Of a DNA stretch of 64,000 nt, positions 36,021-45,420 are shown piece by piece (position 1 is the stretch's first letter; each line of letters opens with the position of its first letter). Below the pieces are notes generated by a model. That model searched no databases. It was not told the origin of the DNA and saw nothing but the letters and a program-made list of their open reading frames with translations. Made by a program: the position numbers and the translations under genes. The DNA comes from Candidatus Thiodiazotropha sp. (GTDB lineage: Bacteria; Pseudomonadota; Gammaproteobacteria; Chromatiales; Chromatiaceae), in NCBI GenBank assembly GCA_023838465.1, contig JAIVEQ010000008.1, positions 27,265-91,264 on the forward strand, read 5' to 3'.

Positions 36021-38888
36021 GTGAATCTGCAACAAGTGACAGAAGAGCAGTATCAGCAGTGGCGTGAAAAATTGGCTGATGCAGGATTGCTTGTACCACA
36101 AGGTGAAACCTTTCATCAGAACCTGTTGAAAGTCTGGGAGGCGAGTGACTATGTGGCACAAACCTCTCTTCGTTATGTCGAGTTGCTCCACGACCTCTAT
36201 CAGCAGGGACTACTTGACAGGAGCCTCGCCGATGAAGAGATGGTGCAAGAGCTGAAAAAACTGCTGGATGATGTGAAGGATGAGCCCTCACTCTCGCTCC
36301 ATTTAAGGCGATTCCGACGTTGCCAGATGGTGCGCATCATCTGGCGGGACCTGGCGGGTCTGGCGCCCCTGGATGAGACGCTTGAAGATCTCTCTGCGCT
36401 GGCAGATGCCTGCATAGGACAAGCGTTGATTAAGCTTTATGAATGGGGCTGTAAAGAGATGGGCACCCCACGTAATGAGGGGGGGGAGGCCCAGTCGCTG
36501 GTCGTGCTTGGGATGGGTAAGCTGGGCGCCAGGGAGCTCAATCTCTCATCCGATATCGATCTGATATTTGCCTATCCCGAAAGCGGTCAGACTGATGGAT
36601 CCCGGCGACTGACCAATGAGCAGTTTTTTATCCGTATCTGCCAACGCCTGGTTCAGGCGTTGGATAATCACACCGGCGAAGGTTTTGTATTTCGCGTTGA
36701 TACACGCCTGCGCCCCTTCGGCAGTGTCGGTCCGATGGCCATGAGCTTCCCCGCTATGGAGAGTTATTACGGCTCCCAGGGACGCGAGTGGGAACGTTAC
36801 GCGATGATTAAGGCGCGAGTGGTGGCCGGAGACAAGACAGCGGGTGGTGAGTTGATGGCCATGCTGCGTCCCTTCGTCTATCGCCGCTACCTCGATTTCG
36901 GTGCGATCGACTCGTTGCGAGAGATGAAGCAGCTGATCAGTAAAGAGCTCTATAAGAAAGGGATGGAAGCCAATATCAAGTTGGGTCCTGGTGGTATTCG
37001 CGAGATCGAATTTATCGGTCAGGCCTTCCAGCTGATCCGTGGGGGTCGCGACAAGGCATTGCAGATACGTCCTATTCTGCGTGTCTTAAAACACCTGCAT
37101 GAGCGGGATCTGATGCCGGAATATGTGGTACGGGAACTGAGCGAGGCCTATCGGTTCCTGCGACTGGTGGAGAATCGGATCCAGGCTTGGCAAGACAGGC
37201 AGAATCACCTGCTGCCATCTGATGAAGTGGGTCGATTGCGGCTGGCCCGATCGATGGGATATGCCACCTGGGATGACTTTGTCCCTGACCTGGAGCTCTA
37301 CCGTAAACGTGTCCAGGGACATTTCGATATGGTCTTCGCCGCTCCTCAGACAGAGAGTAACGAGGAGAGTCAGCCTCTGACCGGCGTTTGGCATGACAGC
37401 CTCGACCATGAGCAGGCGATAGCTACTCTTGAGACGGCTGGATTTCGTCAGGGGGAGAAGGCGCTGCAACAGTTGCTGACCCTTCGTGGTAGCCATGCCT
37501 GCCGCCGTCTCAGTACCAAAGGACGGGAAAGACTCGATCAATTGATGCCACTGTTACTGGAGGCGGTCGGTCAATCGGAATGGGCCGATGCTGCCTTGCC
37601 ACGGGTTATTCGTCTGCTCGAGGCGGTCGTCCAGCGTACCGCCTATGTCGCCTTGCTGGTAGAGAATCCTCTGGTCCTCTCTCAGTTGGTGAAGCTGACC
37701 GCCGTCAGCCCGTGGGTCGCCAATATGTTGACCCAACATCCGATCCTGTTGGACGAACTGCTCGATCCGCGCAGACTCTACTCTCCGCTTAAGCGTGATC
37801 AGCTTTGCACCGATCTGGCCGATCAACTTTCACGCATTGACGAGGATGATCTGGAGAGCCAGATGGAACGGCTGCGCCAGTTTGCCCAGAGTAACCGGTT
37901 ACGGGTGGCAGCTGCGGATATCGCTGATCAGATACCTCTGATGGTGGTCAGCGACTACCTCACCTGGATTGCTGAAAGTGTTATCGAACAAGTGATCCAA
38001 CTTACCTATCGGGAGATGGTTCGCCGCCATGGTCGTCCCCCAGGATTGATCAATGACGAGACCGGTTTTGCCGTTGTTGGCTATGGCAAGCTCGGTGGCA
38101 TAGAGTTGGGTTTCGGGTCTGATCTCGATATGGTTTTCCTACACGGTTGTCCGGACAGGAATGCCTTTACCGATGGTGGTAAACCGGTCTCTGTGGATGT
38201 TTTTTATGCCCGAATGGCACAACGCTTCATTCATATCATGACCACCCGTACACCCTCAGGAATTCTCTATGAGGTTGATATGCGGCTGCGACCAAACGGC
38301 AATTCCGGGATGATGGTCAGCTCTCTCGATACCTTTGAAACCTACCAAAATAACAGTGCCTGGACCTGGGAACACCAGGCCCTGATCCGAGCCCGTGTGG
38401 TCGCGGGTGATCAGCGGGTAGAAATGCGTTTCAAAGCCATCCGTCATGAGATCGTCAGTCAACAGCGTGATGCGGATAAACTGCAAGCGGAAGTGGTGGA
38501 GATGCGTGAAAAAATGCGCACCAGTCTGGATAAGAGTAATCGGGATCGATTTGATCTCAAGCAGGGCGTTGGTGGTATCGTCGATATAGAATTTATGGTT
38601 CAATACACGGTCCTCCGATGGGCGCATGACCATCCCGATCTTGTGGTCTGGACAGATAACATCCGCTTACTGGAGACCTTGTCGAAGCTCGGTCTGCTCA
38701 ATGATTCTGCGGCAGAGCGGATGATGGGGATTTACAAAGTGCTTCGTGCGGCCTACCACCGCACTGCACTGCAGGACCTGCCTGCCTTTGTGGGGTGTGA
38801 GAAACTTGCCGAAGAGCGGGCACTGGTGCAGGATATCTGGTCCTGTCTGATGCAAAACAAAAAAACTGAACGAGAGATGTTTCAATGA
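36021..38888 (+). CDS. glnE: Bifunctional glutamine synthetase adenylyltransferase/deadenylase
   Basis: GlnE attaches AMP to glutamine synthetase to switch it off in nitrogen excess and removes it when nitrogen is short, under PII control. The 955-residue product has the family's length and two nucleotidyltransferase domains. Each is marked by a GKLG...SDxDL motif: GMGKLGARELNLSSDIDLIF in the N half (deadenylation) and GYGKLGGIELGFGSDLDMVF in the C half (adenylylation). The start is a GTG at 36021. It overlaps ilvE by four bases. Confidence 0.96.
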   Translation: MNLQQVTEEQYQQWREKLADAGLLVPQGETFHQNLLKVWEASDYVAQTSLRYVELLHDLYQQGLLDRSLADEEMVQELKKLLDDVKDEPSLSLHLRRFRRCQMVRIIWRDLAGLAPLDETLEDLSALADACIGQALIKLYEWGCKEMGTPRNEGGEAQSLVVLGMGKLGARELNLSSDIDLIFAYPESGQTDGSRRLTNEQFFIRICQRLVQALDNHTGEGFVFRVDTRLRPFGSVGPMAMSFPAMESYYGSQGREWERYAMIKARVVAGDKTAGGELMAMLRPFVYRRYLDFGAIDSLREMKQLISKELYKKGMEANIKLGPGGIREIEFIGQAFQLIRGGRDKALQIRPILRVLKHLHERDLMPEYVVRELSEAYRFLRLVENRIQAWQDRQNHLLPSDEVGRLRLARSMGYATWDDFVPDLELYRKRVQGHFDMVFAAPQTESNEESQPLTGVWHDSLDHEQAIATLETAGFRQGEKALQQLLTLRGSHACRRLSTKGRERLDQLMPLLLEAVGQSEWADAALPRVIRLLEAVVQRTAYVALLVENPLVLSQLVKLTAVSPWVANMLTQHPILLDELLDPRRLYSPLKRDQLCTDLADQLSRIDEDDLESQMERLRQFAQSNRLRVAAADIADQIPLMVVSDYLTWIAESVIEQVIQLTYREMVRRHGRPPGLINDETGFAVVGYGKLGGIELGFGSDLDMVFLHGCPDRNAFTDGGKPVSVDVFYARMAQRFIHIMTTRTPSGILYEVDMRLRPNGNSGMMVSSLDTFETYQNNSAWTWEHQALIRARVVAGDQRVEMRFKAIRHEIVSQQRDADKLQAEVVEMREKMRTSLDKSNRDRFDLKQGVGGIVDIEFMVQYTVLRWAHDHPDLVVWTDNIRLLETLSKLGLLNDSAAERMMGIYKVLRAAYHRTALQDLPAFVGCEKLAEERALVQDIWSCLMQNKKTEREMFQ

Positions 38889-39811
38889 TGTCGACAATGG
38901 CAGACCGTGACGGGGTCATCTGGCTTGATGGCGAGATGGTCCCCTGGCGCGAAGCAAAGACCCATGTCTTAACTCATACACTGCACTACGGCATGGGGGT
39001 GTTCGAGGGTGTTCGGGCCTACCACGCAGAGCAGGGAACGGCCATCTTTCGCTTGCAGGAGCATACTGACCGTTTGTTCCGTTCCGCACACATCCTGAAT
39101 ATGCCAATGCCCTATGATAGGGATACCCTCAATAAGGCGCAGATGGCAGCGGTACGGGAGAACAATCTTGACTCTGCCTACATCCGTCCGATGTGTTTCT
39201 ACGGCTCCGAGGGGATGGGGCTCCGGGCTGACAACCTCAAAGTTCACTGTATGGTGGCGGCTTGGGAGTGGGGTGCCTATCTGGGGGCTGAAAACATGGA
39301 GAAGGGGATCCGTATCTGCGTCTCCTCCTTCACCCGTCATCATGTCAACAGCACCATGTGTCGGGCGAAGGCCAATGGCAACTACATGAACTCGATGATG
39401 GCGCTACAGGAAGCATTGCACGACGGTTATGACGAAGCCCTGTTGCTGGATGCCTCGGGTTTTGTCATGGAGGGCTCCGGTGAGAATATCTTTATTGTGC
39501 GGGATGGCGTTATTTACACTCCGGACCTGACATCAGCGCTGGATGGCATCACCCGTAAAAGCGTCATCGGGCTTGCTGAAGAGCAGGGCTACAAAGTGGT
39601 CGAGAAACGCATTACCAGGGATGAAGTCTACATTGCGGATGAAGCCTTTTTTACCGGCACCGCTGCCGAGGTCACCCCCATTCGAGAAGTGGACAATCGT
39701 CTTATCGGCAATGGCGGCCGTGGCCCGATCACCGAAAAATTACAAAAAAGCTATTTTGATCTGGTTCATGGACGCCTGGCATCTCATCCCGAGTGGCTGG
39801 CGTATGTCTGA
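38885..39811 (+). CDS. ilvE: Branched-chain amino acid aminotransferase
   Basis: IlvE performs the last step of valine, leucine and isoleucine synthesis, moving the amino group from glutamate with pyridoxal phosphate. The 308-residue product shows HTLHYGMGVFEGVRAY, YIRPMCFYGSEGMGL and the lysine region RAKANGNYMNSMMA. A class IV aminotransferase signature (EGSGENIFIVRDG) follows. ATGs at 38885 and 38888 both fit; the first overlaps the glnE stop (ATGA). The glnE-ilvE order is conserved in many gammaproteobacteria. Confidence 0.96.
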   Translation: MMSTMADRDGVIWLDGEMVPWREAKTHVLTHTLHYGMGVFEGVRAYHAEQGTAIFRLQEHTDRLFRSAHILNMPMPYDRDTLNKAQMAAVRENNLDSAYIRPMCFYGSEGMGLRADNLKVHCMVAAWEWGAYLGAENMEKGIRICVSSFTRHHVNSTMCRAKANGNYMNSMMALQEALHDGYDEALLLDASGFVMEGSGENIFIVRDGVIYTPDLTSALDGITRKSVIGLAEEQGYKVVEKRITRDEVYIADEAFFTGTAAEVTPIREVDNRLIGNGGRGPITEKLQKSYFDLVHGRLASHPEWLAYV

Positions 39812-39826
39812 TCAGGAGAATCGACG

Positions 39827-40015
39827 ATGACACAGGCTGAGACCAACAATCCAAAACAGGAACCTCAAAAAGTCACGCGAAATGACTTGCCCTTGAGCTG
39901 CCCACGACCCGGTGAGGCGTTGGCAGGGCTGCATCCCCGTGTCTATCTACCCATTGAGAAGACAGGCAGCGCGACCTGTCCCTATTGCAGGGCGCGTTAT
40001 CAACTGAGTGAGTAG
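39827..40015 (+). CDS. Small zinc-finger (zf-CHCC) protein
   Basis: This 62-residue protein has a C-terminal zinc site of the CHCC type: LSCPRPG, then LHPRVYLP, then ATCPYCRARYQL. It resembles the bacterial zf-CHCC family related to a mitochondrial complex I accessory subunit. The role in bacteria is not established. It starts 15 bases after ilvE with a GGAG-type site and is probably the last gene of the glnE-ilvE operon. Confidence 0.85.
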   Translation: MTQAETNNPKQEPQKVTRNDLPLSCPRPGEALAGLHPRVYLPIEKTGSATCPYCRARYQLSE

Positions 40016-40576
40016 AGGTGGGCTGGTATCCATATGATCTCTATTCTCGGATAGGCTCCTGGTTCTTTTTGTTGTTTGACTGACTTCGTTATAGAGGCAA
40101 TTTCCTTGGGCCGAGTACCTGTAGGACCACTCCATGGTCTTGCAAGATCTTGATTACCTGCAGCCGATGTCGAAATTCTGGATGGCTTTCTGCGGGAATG
40201 CTCGTTAGCACACAGTAAGTGAATGAGTTGCCCGTTCTTGTGGTCAGGTCGATTGTACTAGAAGTTACAGCACCTGATCGTACTGGTCAGTTGTTGTTAA
40301 CGCCACAATCGCTGTATAGCCGACCCTAGGCATTGATACCCAGATCCGACTTCAGCAGTAGTCGAGTATCTCCCAGTTGCGGGCAGAGAGGGTGACGAAC
40401 TAGACGGGGGGTGCCTGCTTTCGTTTTTTGATCGATATCGATACCTGCCTTTCCTCACGGCTTTAACCAGCGAACATCCCTCGACATGGTAAACGAGATG
40501 GGTACTGAGCCCCGCTATTAACCGCAATCTAGTCAGTTGATTATACTGTCATTGAAAGACTGGTTGGTTAGAGCAC
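40016..40576. other. Intergenic region before the TIR gene, possible decayed frame
   Basis: No complete gene is supported in this 561-base stretch. On the minus strand a short open frame of about 65 codons without an ATG (roughly 40096-40296) reads like protein (for example ESHPEFRHRLQVIKILQDHG) and ends in a stop near 40096. It may be the relic of a lost gene, but I cannot name it. The rest holds no clear promoter or terminator. The base composition and loose spacing mark the start of the accessory region. Confidence 0.3.
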
Positions 40577-41464
40577 ATGGGAGATGCTGTGGTTAACACT
40601 GTTTTTCTAAGTTATCGCCGGTCTGATACATCCGGACATGCCGGTCGTATTTGCGATGATCTCGAACGATATTTCAACCGCACACTGGTGTTCAGGGATG
40701 TCGAGTCGATCGATGTCGGTGCCGATTTCGTTGCAGTACTGGAAAAAGCCATTGCTGCGGCAAAGGTTGCGATCGTGCTGATCGGTGACAGCTGGCTGCA
40801 GACCCACTCTGCCGATGGGGGTCGGCGCCTGGATGATCGTGAGGATCATGTGCGTCGGGAGATAGAAACAGCACTGAAGAATGCTGAGTTGACTGTCATC
40901 CCTGTGCTGGTTGAAGACGCGAAAATGCCCACTGAGGATGAGTTGCCAGAGTCTTTGCATCGGCTTGCACGGCTGCAGGCTATAGAACTGTCGGAGGATC
41001 GTTGGGATTTCGACATCTCTCGTCTGGTACGTGTCCTTGAAAGGGCTGGTGTGGAGCACCAGGGCCTCAATGCTCTACCGGCCTGGGTCGTGGCATTGAT
41101 TGGGGTGTCGATGCTCACTGCAGTCGGTATGACAGCTTGGTATTGGTGGGATTCAACTGCAGGCATCGACCAATACACCGGCTTGTGGCACCTACCAAAT
41201 GGAGGTTACTGGACAGTCATGGAAAGGGATGGACAGCTTTGGGTTGAGGAAACGCACCATCAAAGCCTGCAGGTATGGAAACGGGGGGCCGGACTAGTCG
41301 ATTACGAGGGGATGCTGGTTGATCTGGAACCGGTGTTCGGCAAGGTCGATTTCAGTTACCGACACCGGCTTAGATTGAGTGACGATCATACCAGCCTGAT
41401 CGGTTCACAGGGACGTACTGATCGAGAGTCGCGGATGTCGATTGTTCTAACCCGTCAAAAATAG
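40577..41464 (+). CDS. Membrane-anchored TIR domain protein
   Basis: The 295-residue product starts with a bacterial TIR domain (about 6-155: NTVFLSYRRSDTSGHAGRI, VFRDVESIDVGADF, VAIVLIGDSWL). The likely catalytic glutamate is Glu95 in HVRREIETAL. One transmembrane helix follows (about 168-192). The C-terminal domain of about 100 residues begins TGLWHLPNGGYWTVMERDG and would lie outside the membrane. Bacterial TIR domains often cleave NAD in immune or stress signalling; whether this one does is inference. It stands alone, 243 bases before the second copy of the 283-bp element and 613 before the MACPF-like lipoprotein. No known defence partner (Thoeris ThsA, Argonaute, cyclase) is adjacent. 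Confidence 0.85.
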   Translation: MGDAVVNTVFLSYRRSDTSGHAGRICDDLERYFNRTLVFRDVESIDVGADFVAVLEKAIAAAKVAIVLIGDSWLQTHSADGGRRLDDREDHVRREIETALKNAELTVIPVLVEDAKMPTEDELPESLHRLARLQAIELSEDRWDFDISRLVRVLERAGVEHQGLNALPAWVVALIGVSMLTAVGMTAWYWWDSTAGIDQYTGLWHLPNGGYWTVMERDGQLWVEETHHQSLQVWKRGAGLVDYEGMLVDLEPVFGKVDFSYRHRLRLSDDHTSLIGSQGRTDRESRMSIVLTRQK

Positions 41465-41707
41465 TAATGACGTGTATTGATTATCGGCTTCAATAACGTC
41501 TCTGCTATACATCGGTACATGAATCAGCCGGTGTCTGCCGCTATGTCTGAAGTGCTCTCACGGAAAGATGGTTCAGTAGTTGGTTATCTGTACTGAAGTA
41601 GTGGATAGCTATGAACCGCAATATCTTGATGATGAAACCAATATTTTCTGTTCCAAAACAATTTCATGGGTAGTGGCGCAACCAGCGATTAAACCCACAT
41701 TGGCCAT

Positions 41708-41990
41708 CGCTGAGCGCCAAGGAAGGCTGAAAGCCGAGGCGGTTAGTCCCCGGTAGGCGTGAGGCGAGACTGTAGACCCGTCGTGCCTTGCGCCAGAGGG
41801 GATGCAAAGCGAGCATCCGAACACGGCGTCCAGTCATTTGGGAACTGACGGCGGAGTGGTCACGAGCTTGCGATGTGATCACGTAGTGTCAGTGACCAGG
41901 ACCGTCCGGGGCACTAATAGGTTGTCAAAGATCGAGTGTCTTTTAGGCCTGGGACGCCTAAAAGACATCACGAGATCGAAGACTCACTTG
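41708..41990 (+). mobile_element. 283-bp structured non-coding element, copy 2
   Basis: This copy matches 32513-32795 at every base and is in the same orientation. It sits in the gap between the TIR gene and the MACPF-like lipoprotein gene, ending 87 bases before the latter's ATG. The flanks (CCAT on the left, GCCT on the right) differ from those of copy 1 and show no target duplication. Being intergenic here and intragenic there, it behaves as a mobile unit, not as a domain of either host gene. The 12-bp terminal hairpin lies close to the right end and could also act on transcription of the gene downstream. Confidence 0.85.
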
Positions 41991-42077
41991 GCCTATATAC
42001 CATTCAGGTACATTTTTTGTGGTCTATACTGGACCTTTTGTTAATCGTATTAAGAATAAAGTGTCCTACAGAAAATA

Positions 42078-43772
42078 ATGAATAAAAGAGAATCGTATAC
42101 GGTATCAACACATGATGTTGGCTTTGTATCCAAATACTTGCGAGTCGTTGTCCCGGTAACAATATTATTCTCGGGTTGTCAGTCGGATAGCGAAGAGCGC
42201 CAATCAACAATTCAATCAAACAGTTCCACCAAGACATCTGAGATGGAAGTGGCTGTGCGCAGACATGCACAACCTGTCACGGTTAACTATCCTGAGACCG
42301 GTGTCGATGTGGGTTGGGGGTGGGATTCTGAGGAGGGTATACCCCAGCCGAATGTCTGTATCGAATACTCTATCGAAGAGGATATGGGTCAGACAAAGTA
42401 CATGACCATGACTGAGGTCTCGGATAGCCGTGAGTTGATGCAGAGTATGAATATTTCTGCGGCTGCGTCGATCAAAACAATAGCCTATAGTGCAAGTGGC
42501 AGCGCTAAATTTGCTAAAAACACAAAGATCAACAGTTTCAGTTCGAATTTCGTATTAAATGTTTCAGTCGATAATGGCGTCCGCTATGCAACGCCCTTGT
42601 TACCTGGCAGCCGTGGCGATATTAAAGACCCAGAGACGAGAAAGACCTTGCCTGATGCAGGTTCCATCAGACTTACATCGGACGCGCTTCGCCTTGCAAA
42701 GCAGCGTGACTTAACCGGCTTTTTGAACCTTTGTGGTGACTCATTTGTAGCCGCACTTTATGGCGGTGCACGCTTGACCTCAGTTATTACAGTTACAAGC
42801 AGTTCAAGAAAGGAGAAAGAGCAGGCGTCAGCTGAGTTTTCCGGCTCTGGATGGGGAGTCAATGTCAAGGCAAGTGCCAGTGGATCATCCGAAGCCAATA
42901 TAGCAAGTAATAGGGTCAACATGCGTTTTTTTCAGACCGGTGGCCGAAAAGATAAGATACCTGCATCCAAGGGTGATTTGATTGAAAAACTGGATAGTTT
43001 GACCACTGAAGCCAGTGATTATCCCGCCTATTACCGGGTTACATTGATGCCCTATACAGTGCTTTCCAACTGGCCGGAAAAGAGTATACAGCTCGATCTT
43101 TCCGAGCAAGACCAGTTAGCTGATCTTTGGTCTCGTTATGCCGGGCTCTATGAGGATATTGAGTATATATTTAAGCATCGACAGGAATTTCAAATATTAA
43201 ACAGTGAAATGAAATTCATACCTTTGCAGGACGAGCATATAGATTCCCTGGAAAAGCTCCAGGATCAAGTACAGGCAGGATTGTCTCGACTGCAGGACGA
43301 AGCATTGCGATGCAGTGTGCCTGAAGAATTGTGTGAATTTGATGAAAACTTGTATCTGTCACCCTTTGCATACCTCATTCAGTTACCGCTGCCGATAGAT
43401 ATGACTGAGAAGAACAAGGAATGCCCCTGTGCAGATGATTCACCAAAAGGTGAAAGGGAGACCAATATTGCCGCATTGGTCGATTACTATATCCGAAACC
43501 CGGTAAAAAACCGGTGTATCAATAACCCGGTAGATCGAGGCTGCCTCAGTAATGCCCGAATCGATCAATGGATGAATAGAGTTGATAAGCAGCTGATAGA
43601 ATTGCCGGATATCGAAATGGCAAAAAAGTTAATTCAGCATATCGGTGGGCAGAGTGATCAAACCTTGGCCTGGCTGGATGTCATCGATAATCCACCCCAT
43701 GCGTGGCTCGATCCGAGTCAAATTGAAGAGGGAAAGATGCCACTCGATATAGTACAGGCCTTGCTGGAGTAG
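42078..43772 (+). CDS. Large lipoprotein with MACPF-like features
   Basis: The 564-residue protein has an N-terminal hydrophobic segment ending in a lipobox (VTILFSGC, cysteine at about 34), so it should be a lipoprotein. I do not recognise a close family. A central region resembles membrane-attack-complex/perforin proteins in pattern. Residues 130-170 are a Ser/Ala/Lys-rich amphipathic stretch (SASGSAKFAKNTKINSFSSN), then comes LCGDSFVAALYGGARL, comparable to the MACPF core [YW]-G-T-H-[FY]...GG. A second Ser-rich amphipathic stretch follows at about 255-280. The C-terminal third holds helices and several cysteines (CPCADD, CINNPVDRGCL). A pore-forming or surface-binding role is inference only. 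Confidence 0.6.
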   Translation: MNKRESYTVSTHDVGFVSKYLRVVVPVTILFSGCQSDSEERQSTIQSNSSTKTSEMEVAVRRHAQPVTVNYPETGVDVGWGWDSEEGIPQPNVCIEYSIEEDMGQTKYMTMTEVSDSRELMQSMNISAAASIKTIAYSASGSAKFAKNTKINSFSSNFVLNVSVDNGVRYATPLLPGSRGDIKDPETRKTLPDAGSIRLTSDALRLAKQRDLTGFLNLCGDSFVAALYGGARLTSVITVTSSSRKEKEQASAEFSGSGWGVNVKASASGSSEANIASNRVNMRFFQTGGRKDKIPASKGDLIEKLDSLTTEASDYPAYYRVTLMPYTVLSNWPEKSIQLDLSEQDQLADLWSRYAGLYEDIEYIFKHRQEFQILNSEMKFIPLQDEHIDSLEKLQDQVQAGLSRLQDEALRCSVPEELCEFDENLYLSPFAYLIQLPLPIDMTEKNKECPCADDSPKGERETNIAALVDYYIRNPVKNRCINNPVDRGCLSNARIDQWMNRVDKQLIELPDIEMAKKLIQHIGGQSDQTLAWLDVIDNPPHAWLDPSQIEEGKMPLDIVQALLE

Positions 43773-44024
43773 AGGATTAATCACATGCAGGCATGTAATA
43801 AAACTTTCTATGTAAGTTGATACTTCTCACATTTTTTATCACCCGCATTTACTGCTATGTACCTGTCCAGTAATATGAAGTGATAATTATTTTATGTGCT
43901 TACTTTTAGTAAGTTAAATATAAAAAGCTATTGCAATGTTATTTTGGTAGCTAACACCTGAGTCTACTGATTCAGGTAATTATGAAAATGAAACTTTGTA
44001 TTTTCTACTGATGGTCGAATCGAT

Positions 44025-44615
44025 ATGCCGAAATTTAGTATTTTGACTTGGGTGGTTATTGTTATTGCTCAAATAACCTATGGATTAATGGTGTACGCAA
44101 TCACTCGTAGCTATTATCAGGATTCACGCGTGGTCGTTAATCAGGAGCAGACCACGGCTACGCCACCCACTACTGCTCCGCATCCGAAAGCAAGTACATT
44201 TGACAATACCTTGCAGCCCTCAATGCAATATCAACCGTCAGCTGATGATCTGGCAACCGAAGATCCTGCTTTAATCGCGCGTCTTGCAGATAACTATTTT
44301 CAAGAGAGGAATTATCAGCAGGCTATAGAGCTTTATAACCGTGCATTGGCGATCAACCCGGATGATGTCGAGTCTTACAATGATCTTGGACTCTCATTAT
44401 TCTATATCGGTCAGTCAAGTCGGGCTATCGAAGTCTTACGAACAGGTGTTTCTAAGCAACCAGACTTTCAACGGATCTACCTGACATTGGGATTTGTACA
44501 AGCTCAATCCGGTGAGAAAGAGGGTGCAATTGAAGCATTCGGAAAGGCGATAGAGTTGGATCCGGAGAATACAGTTGGCTTGGAGGCTAAGCGTATGATG
44601 AGTGAAATAGAGTAG
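44025..44615 (+). CDS. Membrane-anchored TPR protein
   Basis: The 196-residue protein has an N-terminal transmembrane helix (about 7-27), a Pro/Thr-rich linker (about 40-65) and about three tetratricopeptide repeats (about 85-190). Examples are NYQQAIELYNRALAINPDDV and KEGAIEAFGKAIELDPENT. TPRs mediate protein-protein contacts; the partner is unknown. The topology places the repeats in the periplasm if the helix is a signal anchor. It lies 252 bases downstream of the MACPF-like gene on the same strand. Confidence 0.8.
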   Translation: MPKFSILTWVVIVIAQITYGLMVYAITRSYYQDSRVVVNQEQTTATPPTTAPHPKASTFDNTLQPSMQYQPSADDLATEDPALIARLADNYFQERNYQQAIELYNRALAINPDDVESYNDLGLSLFYIGQSSRAIEVLRTGVSKQPDFQRIYLTLGFVQAQSGEKEGAIEAFGKAIELDPENTVGLEAKRMMSEIE

Positions 44616-44644
44616 TCATATAAATCAGATAAGAAACTGCCTCG

Positions 44645-44887
44645 TTACAGCCTGATGACTGTGTCCGGATGCATGTTAATCTCACCATTCTCTTCCAGTA
44701 TGCCGATCTTACGGCCTGTTGGGCTGGAAATGACAGGCACCACTTCCTGAAAGAGTGGTCTACGTACGAATTTCAGTTTCCAGCCGAATCCTTCGGCCTT
44801 TTGCAGTGCCAGTAGTTGTAAATTATTCAGCACCTCATCTAGATTCTCTGGAATCGGCACCTCTCCTGTGCGGTTCTCTACGGACAT
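44645..44887 (-). CDS. Conserved hypothetical protein, 80 residues
   Basis: The ATG at 44887 is chosen because an AAGGAG ribosome site lies nine bases upstream; a TTG at 44911 would place that site inside the gene. The product is small, soluble-looking and without cysteines (PIPENLDEVLNNLQLLALQK, then FGWKLKFVRRPLFQE and PVISSPTGRKIGILEE). I do not recognise a family. It converges with the TPR gene, leaving 29 bases between stops. Confidence 0.65.
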   Translation of the reverse strand: MSVENRTGEVPIPENLDEVLNNLQLLALQKAEGFGWKLKFVRRPLFQEVVPVISSPTGRKIGILEENGEINMHPDTVIRL

Positions 44888-45420
44888 TTCAAAATGCTCC
44901 TTGATATTCAATTGTTCGATTTACTTCGAAAGGGATTAGTTCAATCTATCTGTGTGTCGCGGTCGATCCCTGTCATTGAGTTAAGCCATGTTACTGTTTG
45001 TTAAGTGGTCAACGTTTGACAAGCATATGCTAGAGAAAACCTAATTTATGGTTTCCTCTGACCCTTTACTCCATTCTAAAGCAAACAGCGGGGGTGGAAG
45101 TGTGACAAAATCACATTGTTTCTGTGAAACTGTTGTCCTTGTGCTGTATTGAATGTGTTGTTTAGCAGTGTTAATAGCGTGAAAGCAGCGGCTCAATTTA
45201 CTGTTATTGAGATAGTCTATTCACCCTGTCAGTATGTATGTTGGCAGTTGTTATTGAGAGGGACGCCTAAGCTACGTCCGGGTTAGCAACATTGAAAATA
45301 TGTAATATAGTCAACGCTGCCTGAATAATTTATGAGATTATGTGAATAATCAGTTCCCTCTGTTCCGTATATTCTCTAATATCTTGAAAGTAAAACGAAC
45401 TACCTGGATTTCATAGAGAA
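44888..45420. other. Intergenic region before the glycosyltransferase cluster
   Basis: This 533-base region has no convincing open frame. It separates the accessory genes from the glycosyltransferase cluster and should hold promoters for the 80-residue protein (leftward) and for the first glycosyltransferase (rightward). It is AT-rich, especially 45280-45400. No repeat, operator or terminator could be identified with confidence. Confidence 0.35.

Noticed and set aside
40297..40527. Minus-strand 76-codon frame before the TIR gene
   Set aside because: It is rich in Ser, Arg and Tyr, lacks a ribosome site and has no recognisable motif.
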